A stretch of 64,000 nt of DNA from NCBI RefSeq assembly GCF_900168005.1, contig NZ_FUYP01000011.1, positions 60,792 to 124,791 on the forward strand, read 5' to 3'. Under the pieces are notes generated by a model. That model was not told the origin of the DNA. It did no database searches and saw only the letters and a list, made by a program, of their open reading frames with translations. The translations under genes were made by a program, and so were the position numbers. Origin of the DNA: Sphingopyxis flava. Lineage in GTDB: Bacteria > Pseudomonadota > Alphaproteobacteria > Sphingomonadales > Sphingomonadaceae. Below are positions 42,171 through 49,734 of this stretch, one piece after another. Numbering within the stretch: position 1 is the stretch's first letter; every line of letters begins with the position of its first letter.

Positions 42171-42387
42171 GTTCAATCGACCCCAACGCATCGTCGCCAA
42201 CATCTATGCCGACGGCGAATTCGATCACGTCCAGCCCGACGAAATCCACGACGTCGGCGACACCCTGTTCACCTTCCTGATGATCGAGCTCTCGGAGGAC
42301 GAGGGCTGTGACGACGCTGAAGAAGCGGCGCGCCGCGTGCGCGTTGCGATCAACGAGCTCGTCGCTGTTGAGGAGGCCCTCCTGTGA
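42160..42387 (+). CDS. Small acidic helical protein
   Basis: 75 residues from ATG 42160 (GGAG upstream); GTG 42136 is an alternative adding 8 residues. VRVAINELVAVEEALL forms the end helix. Unknown, similar in kind to other small genes here. Confidence 0.6.
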   Translation: MSNKFNRPQRIVANIYADGEFDHVQPDEIHDVGDTLFTFLMIELSEDEGCDDAEEAARRVRVAINELVAVEEALL

Positions 42388-42707
42388 CCGGCGTTTATCT
42401 ACACCTCTTCCACGGCCGCAACGCGCCTGACGAACAGCTCGACGACTGGGGGTTCGATGGGCCGACAATCGGTCCTCTCGACTATGTTCACGTCACCTAC
42501 ATGTGCGACATCAAGATCGCAGCGCATCTCGACGTCATTGAGGAGTTCTTTCCCGAGAAGTTCGCCGAGATGAAATCGTGGGCAGGCGGCCGTGAGCTGA
42601 GCGATATCCACCCCACCGACCACCACCTGCCCGTCGTCGACGGTCTCGTCGAGCACGATGGCAAATTCTACGGGGATTTTTCGGTCTTCGTGAAGGAGGA
42701 AGCATGA
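42384..42707 (+). CDS. Unknown conserved phage protein
   Basis: 107 residues, GTG start overlapping the previous stop. VYLHLFHGRNAPDEQLDDWG and FDGPTIGPLDYVHVTYM form a distinctive start that I believe occurs in other phages; no function known. Confidence 0.65.
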   Translation: MTGVYLHLFHGRNAPDEQLDDWGFDGPTIGPLDYVHVTYMCDIKIAAHLDVIEEFFPEKFAEMKSWAGGRELSDIHPTDHHLPVVDGLVEHDGKFYGDFSVFVKEEA

Positions 42708-42931
42708 AGCTTTTCCGCGTCGAATGCCAAGTCGCCGCCACTGCCTATGTGAAGGCGAACACCCCTGAAGAAGCCCGGGCCGCGGTTGTCGCCGAGGGCG
42801 AGATCGACACCGATTACGACGTGAGCGGTCTCCCCTTCGACCACGAGGATCTGCCGGACTTTTCGGTGTCACCTGCCATGACGATCGTCTCCGTCGACGA
42901 CGACGTCGAGGAGGTCGAAGATGTCGACTGA
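42704..42931 (+). CDS. Small beta-alpha protein with acidic tail
   Basis: 75 residues. MKLFRVECQVAATAYVKANTPEEA is the strand-helix start common in small phage proteins (compare 44257). Acidic tail VDDDVEEVEDVD. Confidence 0.6.
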   Translation: MKLFRVECQVAATAYVKANTPEEARAAVVAEGEIDTDYDVSGLPFDHEDLPDFSVSPAMTIVSVDDDVEEVEDVD

Positions 42932-43217
42932 CAGCGCGACCTGGGTCTGCTTCACGAACGGCGAGATGGCTCTTCTCAAGGACTATCTCGAAGCCGGACG
43001 TCCCCTCACCGAGGACGAGACGTCGCTGCTGCTTAACCGCATCGACACTTATCTTAGCCCCGACGCCAAGGACCCGGCCTACCGGGCCGTCGCGGCCGAG
43101 CTCGATTTCGTCCGTGAAGGCGAGTGCGAGATCGATGACCACGCCGTGGTCTCGGTTAGCGACGACGGCGCCTATGTCATGGCGTGGGTTTGGGTGCCCA
43201 ATGATCCCGAAGCGTGA
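42921..43217 (+). CDS. Small acidic protein
   Basis: 98 residues; acidic helical with a Trp-rich C-terminal strand (YVMAWVWVPN). Overlaps both neighbours. No family recognised. Confidence 0.6.
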   Translation: MSTDSATWVCFTNGEMALLKDYLEAGRPLTEDETSLLLNRIDTYLSPDAKDPAYRAVAAELDFVREGECEIDDHAVVSVSDDGAYVMAWVWVPNDPEA

Positions 43218-43356
43218 CCGCTGGAAGCACGACCGCCTACGCAAATACCACCGCAAGAAACTCAAACGGAGCGATCCGCTTGCCCTGAAATATTGGCGCT
43301 ACTGGCACCTGTGTTTCGGTGGGCACGCGATGCTTTGGGCAGGAGTTGAAGAATGA
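43201..43356 (+). CDS. Small very basic protein
   Basis: 51 residues from ATG 43201. Arg/Lys/Trp-rich (RWKHDRLRKYHRKKLKRSD), likely nucleic-acid binding or membrane-active. Overlaps neighbours by 17 and 4 nt. Confidence 0.55.
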   Translation: MIPKRDRWKHDRLRKYHRKKLKRSDPLALKYWRYWHLCFGGHAMLWAGVEE

Positions 43357-43868
43357 AAATCACCCTCGATCGCAAGGCGCTTCGCGCGCTTGTCGATGAT
43401 GACCCCGAATTCGAACTGGAACTGAAATCTGCTTTGCTCTCCGAGCTCGGCCGGCGGTTCTATGAGAAAGACGCACGCCGCCTACTTGAAGTGGCACAGC
43501 CGGAACTTCTTTCGGCGGTTATGCGCGCTGTTCAGGAAGACAGCGATATCCAAGGAAAGATTGAGCACGCGCTGCAGGCCAGGCTCGTTCGCCGCAGCAG
43601 CGACTGGTATTCCCGCTTCCAGCCTTCTCCCGAAGTCAAGGCTGAGATCCAGAAGCTGGTCGATGCTCATAAGAGCGCCGTCATCGACGACGCTGTCGCC
43701 CAGATCTCGAAAGCCTACTCCGACGCGATCGCGAAGGCAGTCGCTGATGTAGACGTCGAAAGCCGGATCGAAAAGCGCGTCAATCGTCTCACCGACGAGG
43801 AGATCAACCGCCGGGCAAAGGAAATGTTCGACGCCAAGATGGCGGAGATGAAGGCGTTGCTGCCGTGA
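43353..43868 (+). CDS. Coiled-coil helical protein
   Basis: 171 residues, all helical, highly charged, with long Ala/Lys/Glu stretches near the end. No signal peptide. Could be structural or an assembly partner; unknown. Confidence 0.6.
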   Translation: MKITLDRKALRALVDDDPEFELELKSALLSELGRRFYEKDARRLLEVAQPELLSAVMRAVQEDSDIQGKIEHALQARLVRRSSDWYSRFQPSPEVKAEIQKLVDAHKSAVIDDAVAQISKAYSDAIAKAVADVDVESRIEKRVNRLTDEEINRRAKEMFDAKMAEMKALLP

Positions 43869-44287
43869 TCTTCTACCGAACCAAAGACGAGAACGGCCGG
43901 ATGATCATCGCCGGCACGCAGGCTGACGCTCGCGCTGTAAACAAGCAGTTCGAGCAGTTCGACATCCCGACCGATAAGGCCGGGCTGCTGGCGATCGCCC
44001 AAAGCTGGTGCGACGAGGTGTTCGAGCTGAACAAGCTGATGGACGAAATGCGCGCCGATCTCGAGGGGCGTGTTCCCGAACGGGAAGAAACTAGCACTGA
44101 ACAGCCCCCGACCCCTTCAAATGTTCCCGAACGGGAAGAATTCGTGACCGAGGTCAGACGCCAGATCTCGGTCGAAGAAGAAATCCAGAGCTGCGACCTG
44201 CCGCGGCTCGCTGTCCTCGCCCAGAATGTGGCGTGGCGCTTTGAGGAGCTGGCACGATGCCCGTCTTCACCATCCGTTACGACTTGA
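43865..44287 (+). CDS. Unknown protein with a repeated VPEREE linker
   Basis: 140 residues. N-terminal small domain (about 1-65), then a linker with VPEREE twice, 17 codons apart, encoded by an 18-nt direct repeat (44072-44089 and 44123-44140) that is also dyad-symmetric, then a C-terminal helix. Unknown function. Confidence 0.6.
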   Translation: MIFYRTKDENGRMIIAGTQADARAVNKQFEQFDIPTDKAGLLAIAQSWCDEVFELNKLMDEMRADLEGRVPEREETSTEQPPTPSNVPEREEFVTEVRRQISVEEEIQSCDLPRLAVLAQNVAWRFEELARCPSSPSVTT

Positions 44288-44505
44288 CTGAACGCACAGT
44301 TCAGGAGGTCGACATAGAAGCCGACACCCTCGATGAGGCCAAGCGCATCGTCGAGGAATACGAGTTCGACAACAGCGATCAGCGCGAAGTCACGTCCTAC
44401 GAGTGGTCTCTCGATAATGTCCGCACCAAGGAGGATGACGACGCTCTCGCTGCGAAGTGGGCGGAGCGCGCGGCAGGCACATGGCATCCCGGTGATGAAG
44501 TTTAG
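44257..44505 (+). CDS. Small beta-alpha protein
   Basis: 82 residues. FTIRYDLTERTVQEVDIEAD and TLDEAKRIVEEYEF is the same strand-helix form as the 42704 product. Acidic. Unknown. Confidence 0.6.
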   Translation: MPVFTIRYDLTERTVQEVDIEADTLDEAKRIVEEYEFDNSDQREVTSYEWSLDNVRTKEDDDALAAKWAERAAGTWHPGDEV

Positions 44506-44689
44506 TAGCGACTTCGCCCTCCTCGACGTCACCAAAGGCCGGCACAAGCTGGCAACCCACCTCAAGAAGCACGGCCCCGTCAAAGTCTTGATCGAGGCCG
44601 AGATCGAATACCCCTTCGGACACGACGACGGCACGTCGATCGAGTTCGTCTGCAAGGTGAACCGCCTTGAATTACCAAGTGACCATTGA
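44495..44689 (+). CDS. Small unknown protein
   Basis: 64 residues from ATG 44495, overlapping both neighbours. VTKGRHKLATHLKKHGPVKV is basic; the C-terminus is a strand pattern. No family recognised. Confidence 0.55.
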   Translation: MKFSSDFALLDVTKGRHKLATHLKKHGPVKVLIEAEIEYPFGHDDGTSIEFVCKVNRLELPSDH

Positions 44690-44882
44690 CCTTCGTGTCG
44701 ATGACAAGAAATCCCTCTACTACGCCGCTCGTCAGAGCTATATGGATGAACAGGGCGTTCACCCCGGGGATATCTTCGGGGACGAGAATGACGTCGACGT
44801 TACCGCGTGCCTCGTGCAGCTGCTCGACCCGTCGGTACTCCCTGGCGTGACGATCTACGAGTCGTCGGCGGAGCCCTACTGA
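44667..44882 (+). CDS. Small unknown protein (TTG start)
   Basis: 71 residues if begun at TTG 44667. NYQVTIDLRVDDKKSLYYAA start; acidic middle. Start codon uncertain because no ATG/GTG is near. Confidence 0.5.
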   Translation: MNYQVTIDLRVDDKKSLYYAARQSYMDEQGVHPGDIFGDENDVDVTACLVQLLDPSVLPGVTIYESSAEPY

Positions 44883-45247
44883 TGGGCGCCAACACATTTT
44901 ACGTCACTGCCCGCCGCGGCACCTATTCCACCGGTGAACTCATCGAGTTCGCGCCTAACCAGTATCGTTCAGGATATGCGGATTGGCCGGACGCCAAGAC
45001 GGCATTCGAACGGCTCTGCGACGAAGACCGCTACGAGAACGGCCACAGCTACTCGGGTGGCATCGGCATGAAGCACAGCTTCGTGCTGATCGACACTGTC
45101 GACACTATCGCGGAAGCCCGTGATCTCGCCGAGAGGCTGATCGACGACTGCGATCCTCGGGTGGACGATAAACGGGGGCCGGCAGGGCTCATCGAGGTCC
45201 GCGAGGGCGACGTCCAGTACCTCTTCTTCGGCTGGGCCTCCAGCTGA
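44882..45247 (+). CDS. Unknown protein
   Basis: 121 residues from ATG 44882. Mixed fold with HSYSGGIGMKHSFVLIDTV in the centre. Its end is followed by the palindromes AGCTGATCAGCT and TAGGAAATTTCCTA that precede the GP88-like gene. Confidence 0.6.
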   Translation: MGANTFYVTARRGTYSTGELIEFAPNQYRSGYADWPDAKTAFERLCDEDRYENGHSYSGGIGMKHSFVLIDTVDTIAEARDLAERLIDDCDPRVDDKRGPAGLIEVREGDVQYLFFGWASS

Positions 45248-45252
45248 TCAGC

Positions 45253-45266
45253 TAGGAAATTTCCTA
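45253..45266. promoter_or_regulatory. Palindrome TAGGAAATTTCCTA over the ribosome binding site of the GP88-like gene
   Basis: 14-bp perfect palindrome; its AGGA is the ribosome binding site and its last A is the first base of the ATG at 45266. Two further copies lie in the gene (45697-45710 perfect, 45739-45752 with one change). An autoregulatory operator is plausible. Confidence 0.5.
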
Positions 45267-46072
45267 TGACACTGCTGAATGACCTCCGCGCCCGCGCGGG
45301 GGTCCGCTCCTTGCTGTCTGACGAAGGCAGCAACCCCAAAGTCGCGAAGAACGAAAAACTGGGCGTTAGCACCGCCGTTCTGCACCTCGCCCCCGGTAAT
45401 ATGTCGGGGCGAGAGGTGTGTCCGAAGCGCTCGGCTGGCTGTACGGCGGCGTGTCTGCACTTCGCTGGATCTCCGGCCTATATGACGGCTAAAACCCAGG
45501 CTCGACTGAAGCGTACGCGGCTGTTTTTTGACGACCGTAACCTCTTCATGAACATTCTCGTTCTCGAGATTGCCGACCACGTGCGCCGAGCCGATAGGAA
45601 AAATCTTATCGCGGCAGTTCGCCTCAACGGAACCAGCGATATCGTGTGGGAACGCAAGAAATTCGTGCTTTTCCCCGATGTTAAGAAGGAACTCGCTAGG
45701 AAATTTCCTACTGCCAATTTGGAACAAAACGAGATCACTAGGATATTTCCTACAGTCCAGTTTTATGATTACACTGCGATCCCCGGCCGCGACTCGCCGG
45801 AAAACTACCACCTCACGTTTTCCATGAAGGAGGACAATATGTTGGACGTGATCGCAGAAATGAAACGCGGCCGAAATGTCGCCGTAGTGTTCCCTGTCGG
45901 GGAGGTGCCTAGCACTTTTCTTGGCCTCCCCGTGATCGACGGAGACGAGACGGATTATCGTCCCGCAGATCCAAGCCCCTGTGTTGTTGGCCTGAAGGTT
46001 AAAGGGTTACGAGGCAAGGCCGATGACACGGGATTTGTGCACAAGTCGCACAGCGACTTGTTGGCTGCGTAG
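45266..46072 (+). CDS. GP88-like phage protein
   Basis: 268 residues. NPKVAKNEKLGVSTAVLHLAP then CPKRSAGCTAACLHFAG, RLKRTRLFFDDRNLFM and VRLNGTSDIVWER are the blocks of the phage gene product 88 family, which has a conserved Cys cluster (possible metal site) and unknown function. Two 14-bp palindromes lie in codons 144-163. The C-terminal codons (HKSHSDLLAA) include a dispersed palindrome. Confidence 0.78.
   Translation: MTLLNDLRARAGVRSLLSDEGSNPKVAKNEKLGVSTAVLHLAPGNMSGREVCPKRSAGCTAACLHFAGSPAYMTAKTQARLKRTRLFFDDRNLFMNILVLEIADHVRRADRKNLIAAVRLNGTSDIVWERKKFVLFPDVKKELARKFPTANLEQNEITRIFPTVQFYDYTAIPGRDSPENYHLTFSMKEDNMLDVIAEMKRGRNVAVVFPVGEVPSTFLGLPVIDGDETDYRPADPSPCVVGLKVKGLRGKADDTGFVHKSHSDLLAA
46043..46059. 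repeat. Dispersed palindrome AAGTCGCACAGCGACTT
   Basis: Perfect copy inside the last codons of the GP88-like gene, before the gap that holds a long-loop hairpin. Confidence 0.7.
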
Positions 46073-46096
46073 CCTGCACCGAATTGTTTTTGTGGT

Positions 46097-46143
46097 AGCC
46101 CTTCGGGTCGGCTATGCCCTCCCCTTCACCAACCCGAAGGGCT
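46097..46143 (+). promoter_or_regulatory. Leader hairpin, 12-bp stem with 23-nt loop
   Basis: AGCCCTTCGGGT (46097-46108) pairs exactly with ACCCGAAGGGCT (46132-46143). It lies 12 nt before the ATG at 46156. No T run follows, so it looks like a leader structure or operator rather than a terminator. Confidence 0.55.
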
Positions 46144-46155
46144 GAGAAATTGTCA

Positions 46156-46395
46156 ATGAAACCTATTTCTGAAGGTGTGTTTTTTGATGTTCTGAGCGCC
46201 CTATTTGAGGAATGGCTCAAGACCGAGACCATCGCCCAAATTCGGGAAGATGAGGACAAGGTCCAGCTAATGCTCAAGGTGAGAGACGCCATCACAGAGC
46301 CTCCCCGACACATCGCGGAATTTTACTCGGGAGTATTCCTACGTGACCACTGGGACAGTCACAGCTCTGGAGCGACGCCGGGCTCTTTTGAATGA
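46156..46395 (+). CDS. Small acidic helical protein
   Basis: 79 residues from ATG 46156. Helical, with FFDVLSALFEEWLKTETIAQ. Lies between a leader hairpin and a DNA-binding regulator gene that overlaps its end, so may be a partner of that regulator. Confidence 0.55.
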   Translation: MKPISEGVFFDVLSALFEEWLKTETIAQIREDEDKVQLMLKVRDAITEPPRHIAEFYSGVFLRDHWDSHSSGATPGSFE

Positions 46396-46807
46396 GCGAG
46401 AAGAACAAATTCTCGCTCTCTTAAAGGAAAAAGCGTCCTTCAAGGCCATTAGTAGACTGGTCGGCATGCCGCTCGATCATTGCAAGGTCACCTGCTACGA
46501 AATCATCAAGAAGTATGACCTCGACTACAATTCCGCCGAGGCTGCGAAGATGGACCGGGACAAGTTGCCCGTCGGCATCACGTCCGATAGCAACTTGGTC
46601 CGTCATCGCCTTGCTGATCTCATGTACGAAGCGAGGGAGCGTGATCATGCCTTGACGATCAGCATGGCCATCGGTCTGTCATCCAAGCAGCAACGCCTTG
46701 CGTCTGAGCGGCCGTATCGCCACAATTGGACGCTGGGCGAACTCGAGCGCTTTGCTCGGTATCTCAACGTGCCGTTTGCAGATTTCTGTCGAAAGATATT
46801 CTCTTGA
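46343..46807 (+). CDS. DNA-binding regulator with two helix-turn-helix regions
   Basis: 154 residues from GTG 46343 (GGAG upstream). N-terminal HTH at about 17-58 (LNEREEQILALLKEKASFKAISR, like the start of LuxR-type HTH) and a C-terminal Cro/XRE-like part at about 105-150 (TISMAIGLSSKQQRLAS, LERFARYLNVPFADF). Base use is less GC-rich than its neighbours. Best candidate here for a transcriptional regulator of the phage; no repressor-type peptidase domain is present. Confidence 0.65.
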   Translation: MTTGTVTALERRRALLNEREEQILALLKEKASFKAISRLVGMPLDHCKVTCYEIIKKYDLDYNSAEAAKMDRDKLPVGITSDSNLVRHRLADLMYEARERDHALTISMAIGLSSKQQRLASERPYRHNWTLGELERFARYLNVPFADFCRKIFS

Positions 46808-46980
46808 CGAAAGAATATTTTACAATCGTCTCCAGACTAAACCGGGCTGGCCCGGGAAACCCCCTTGTCGAACGCGTAGCCCGCGACCAGCTTCGAGAGC
46901 TGGCCGCCCGCACCAACTCTACGGCGCTGCGAAACCGCATTTCGGCGGTGCTGTCACAACCTCATCAAGTCGCTGTGTGA
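46804..46980 (+). CDS. Small protein ending in the dispersed palindrome (TTG start)
   Basis: 58 residues from TTG 46804 overlapping the regulator stop codon. Basic helix RDQLRELAARTNSTALRNRI. The last codons CAA GTC GCT GTG TGA are part of the palindrome at 46967. Confidence 0.5.
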   Translation: MTKEYFTIVSRLNRAGPGNPLVERVARDQLRELAARTNSTALRNRISAVLSQPHQVAV

Positions 46981-46983
46981 CTT
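46967..46983. repeat. Dispersed palindrome AAGTCGCTGTGTGACTT
   Basis: One mismatch in the arms; spans the stop codon of the gene ending at 46980. The next gene starts at 47054. Confidence 0.65.
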
Positions 46984-47053
46984 CTGTTTCAACTGAGGCA
47001 ATCGCTTCGGGTAGGTATTAGACGGGTGATCCCCTTTTCATCAGGAGATCATC

Positions 47054-47218
47054 ATGTCCGACCGAGAGTCGATAGCCTATTGGCTTGAACGGCTCGCCGA
47101 CAAGCACGAGGCTCGCGGCGAAACTGACCTCGAAAACCGACACTACCACCGCGGCACCGCGATCATTTATCGCGCCCGCGCCAACGACATTCGTGCAGAG
47201 ATCGATGTCGCGAATTAG
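47054..47218 (+). CDS. Small charged helical protein
   Basis: 54 residues with ribosome binding site CAGGAG. SIAYWLERLADKHEARGETD then a basic second helix: a helical hairpin. Unknown. Confidence 0.55.
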   Translation: MSDRESIAYWLERLADKHEARGETDLENRHYHRGTAIIYRARANDIRAEIDVAN

Positions 47219-47384
47219 CGCCGAGGAGCGCGGTGCAATTCTGAAAGCGCTGGAATGGGCCACCCCTGAGGTGGCCGCCCAGTGCTTCGGCAGATCGATT
47301 CTGACGATCAGGCGCCTGGAAAGGGCGAACCACAATGATAGATCCAATCAAGGTGAAGGAAGCGCAGAAGCGCGACCGTGCTGA
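47205..47384 (+). CDS. Small helix-turn-helix protein
   Basis: 59 residues from ATG 47205. ISAEERGAILKALEWATPEVAAQCFGRSILTIRRLER fits a single HTH in two parts (PEVAAQCFGRS as turn). Long overlap (50 nt) with the next gene makes the C-terminus doubtful. Confidence 0.5.
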   Translation: MSRISAEERGAILKALEWATPEVAAQCFGRSILTIRRLERANHNDRSNQGEGSAEARPC

Positions 47385-47676
47385 ACTCGCTTACGCCTCA
47401 CGTCGCGTAAAGGCCGCCGACGCGCTGCTCTGGTTCAATGAGTATGCTTCTCCAGAAAAGCATATCGACGCCGTGCTCCGCGGCGGGCCGACGCTCGTTG
47501 CAAGCAGCACGCCAAACGCCGCGCTGGCTCTCTGGTACATCTCGCAGGCCGCACAGCGGGCTCTGCCGGGCATTCTTGAGGATGCGATCGAAATGGCCAA
47601 ACGCGATTTTGACGACTCCCCGCGACGTGCGGCTCTCCGCGAGATGGTGAAGTTGGACGAGGAGCTAGGGCTGTGA
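47335..47676 (+). CDS. Helical unknown protein
   Basis: 113 residues, ATG 47335. Basic N-terminus and an acidic, helical C-terminus. No family recognised. Overlaps the HTH gene by 50 nt and the nucleotidyltransferase gene by 4. Confidence 0.6.
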   Translation: MIDPIKVKEAQKRDRAELAYASRRVKAADALLWFNEYASPEKHIDAVLRGGPTLVASSTPNAALALWYISQAAQRALPGILEDAIEMAKRDFDDSPRRAALREMVKLDEELGL

Positions 47677-48206
47677 TCGAGTTCGCCTGTTCCACGCCAA
47701 CCATCGACATCCCCCCGCAGCCAAACGGTCCCGCACTCTGGGACGCCATCCTGGCTGAAATGCCTGCCGGAGCGATTGTCGCTGGCGGTGCGGTTCGCGA
47801 CTACCTGCTCGGAGTGAACCCGAAGGACATCGACGTGTTCGTCAATGTCGACCGCTTCACGAATCCGGCTGGGTTCGAAGCGCTCGGCTCCGACAAGGAT
47901 GCCGAATATGACGCCATGAACGAGATCGCGCTTGTCACGCGCGGGGTCATCGCCGGCTACCAAGTCGATCTGATAGGCGTCACGTTCGCCGACACCCACG
48001 ATATGGTCGAACGCTTCGACTTCGGTGTCGCCCGTTGCTGGTATGACGGCGAAATCCACGACACGCCGGAGGCTGCTGCTGATCGCGCGAACAAGACCGT
48101 GACCCTTTTCCTCGACGACCGGCTCGAACGAAGCCGCGCCCGCTTCGCGCGCTTTAATGAGCGCATGGGGGGCGACTGGAGATTGATCGATGACTTTCAA
48201 ATATAG
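47673..48206 (+). CDS. Nucleotidyltransferase head domain (tRNA NTase / poly(A) polymerase-like)
   Basis: 177 residues, GTG start. AGAIVAGGAVRDYLLGVNPKD followed by IDVFV is the GG...RD...DxD signature of the class II CCA-adding/poly(A) polymerase head; a third acidic strand is VDLIGVTF. Only the catalytic head is present, with no tRNA-binding body. Could modify RNA or act as a toxin-like AMP transferase; substrate unknown. Confidence 0.75.
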   Translation: MIEFACSTPTIDIPPQPNGPALWDAILAEMPAGAIVAGGAVRDYLLGVNPKDIDVFVNVDRFTNPAGFEALGSDKDAEYDAMNEIALVTRGVIAGYQVDLIGVTFADTHDMVERFDFGVARCWYDGEIHDTPEAAADRANKTVTLFLDDRLERSRARFARFNERMGGDWRLIDDFQI

Positions 48207-48903
48207 CCTGGTCTCCGACCTGCACCTCGACCACCCCCAACCCAAGACCCCACCGCTCGAGCAGAACGTGATCGTGGCCGGCGACTGCGGCAACGGCCTC
48301 GTCGGCCTCAAATATCTGAACAAGCTGAAGCGCAAGGGTCACTTCGTTTTCGCGGTCGACGGCAACCACGAGCACTACGCCAATGTGGCGCAGGGGCGGT
48401 CTGTCGAGGAGACTGAGAAGGGTTTTTACGAAGGCCTGGACCAGAGAACCAGCATCGACCTTGCTCTCGGGAGCCTCTGTCTGATTGGCGCGAACGGTTG
48501 GTATTGTGTCACGGACGAGCCCTATTGGCGCAGCTACATGAACGACAGCCGGTTCATCGGCATTAACGCCGAGCAGGCAAACGCGCTTGCGCTGCGGGAC
48601 GCCAAATTCATTGACCGGGCACTGACCGTTGTCAAACGGGCTATCGTCGTCACCCACACCGCCCCGACGACGGCGTCGCTCGATCCGCGCTTCAAGGGCC
48701 ACTTCTCGAACGAGTGGTATTGGAACCCGCACATGAGGCCTCTGCTGGCAAAGCACCGGGACAAGATAGCGGTCTGGCACCACGGCCACACTCACGCTCC
48801 GGTCGATGTCGTCGTCGACGGTGTCCGCATCGTGACGAACCCGCGTGGCTATCCGGGCGAGAACCCCGGCTGGACGCCGTTGACGATGGAGATCGAGACG
48901 TGA
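48190..48903 (+). CDS. Metallophosphoesterase
   Basis: 237 residues. SDLHLD (9-14), AGDCGN (about 30), DGNHEH (about 57), VTHTAP (about 155) and HHGHTH (about 198) give a complete calcineurin-like site. Common in phages as a small phosphodiesterase; possibly acts on cyclic nucleotides or nucleic-acid ends. Overlaps the nucleotidyltransferase gene by 17 nt. Confidence 0.85.
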   Translation: MTFKYSLVSDLHLDHPQPKTPPLEQNVIVAGDCGNGLVGLKYLNKLKRKGHFVFAVDGNHEHYANVAQGRSVEETEKGFYEGLDQRTSIDLALGSLCLIGANGWYCVTDEPYWRSYMNDSRFIGINAEQANALALRDAKFIDRALTVVKRAIVVTHTAPTTASLDPRFKGHFSNEWYWNPHMRPLLAKHRDKIAVWHHGHTHAPVDVVVDGVRIVTNPRGYPGENPGWTPLTMEIET

Positions 48904-49262
48904 TGAACGATGAGCCCGAACGCATCGACCTGTCTTCCCCCGAAGACGTCCTGATCGAGGTCATTGCCGATGAAAGCCCCTACGAACGTCGGGACTGGAA
49001 AGGCTTCAAGATCGATACCTGCACGGTTATCGGCGGCAAGGACGGCGTTACCGGCGCAGCAAGCTACGAGCAGTCCTACGGCGGTTTCCTCGACTATGTG
49101 CTGGAAGACATCGTCGACTGTCCCAAGCAGGAGGGCTGGTTTGTCGTCGAGGGCGTTACGGCTGAATTCTACAAAGGCGACGGATGGGCGACCGACGATA
49201 ACATTGATTTTGAGTGTGTTGGCATTCGCCCTGCGACGGACGAGGAAAGGGCAATGGCATGA
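48903..49262 (+). CDS. Unknown acidic protein
   Basis: 119 residues from ATG 48903, acidic throughout. IEVIADESPYERRDWKGFKI and YEQSYGGFLDYVLEDIVDCP are the clearest segments. No family recognised. Confidence 0.6.
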   Translation: MNDEPERIDLSSPEDVLIEVIADESPYERRDWKGFKIDTCTVIGGKDGVTGAASYEQSYGGFLDYVLEDIVDCPKQEGWFVVEGVTAEFYKGDGWATDDNIDFECVGIRPATDEERAMA

Positions 49263-49525
49263 TCCCTGTCAAATACGACCCCTCCTATCCGCACTTCGGG
49301 CTCGCCGCAGGTCCGGTCAAGCACCCACAGCACCCTAATCAGCAGGCGGGGCTGGACCTCTACGTGACCGTCATCAATTTTGCGACAGGCCAGTCCTGCT
49401 TCAAAAAGCTCTACGAAAATAGACGTGGAATGTATTTCAAGCACATAGGATACAGTCCGACCTACCTTGCGGACATGACAGCCGACGCGACCGTTCACCC
49501 CTTCCGGGTGGAGTTTGCGTCGTGA
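49259..49525 (+). CDS. Small unknown protein
   Basis: 88 residues from ATG 49259 (overlaps the previous stop). LYVTVINFATGQSCFKKLYE is a beta pattern; no family recognised. It precedes the release-factor domain gene with a 4-nt overlap. Confidence 0.6.
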   Translation: MIPVKYDPSYPHFGLAAGPVKHPQHPNQQAGLDLYVTVINFATGQSCFKKLYENRRGMYFKHIGYSPTYLADMTADATVHPFRVEFAS

Positions 49526-49734
49526 TCGACGCTGACCACGTCCAGATCGAAATCTGGCCTCCCCGCCCGAAGGGAGGCCAGCACGCTGGCCCTGGCCCGT
49601 CTGGGGTCAAAGTCACCCACACCCTGAGCGGCATCACGGCCTGCGTCGACATCGGCCGCTCTCAATTTGATAATAGATCGATTGCGATGGACATGATCCT
49701 GAGCGCGATCACGCATCCGAGGTTCAGATTATGA
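49522..49734 (+). CDS. Mini release factor: stand-alone RF-1 GGQ domain
   Basis: 70 residues, GTG start. VQIEIWPPRPKGGQHAG then SGVKVTHTLSGITACVDIG and RSQFDNRSIAMDMI align with domain 3 of class I release factors (GGQHVN...VRITH.PTGI...RSQ..N...AM). The GGQ loop is what triggers peptidyl-tRNA hydrolysis. There is no stop-codon recognition domain, and no long basic ArfB-type tail. It should act on ribosomes, perhaps to free stalled ones or aid phage control of translation; this is inference. Confidence 0.85.
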   Translation: MIDADHVQIEIWPPRPKGGQHAGPGPSGVKVTHTLSGITACVDIGRSQFDNRSIAMDMILSAITHPRFRL

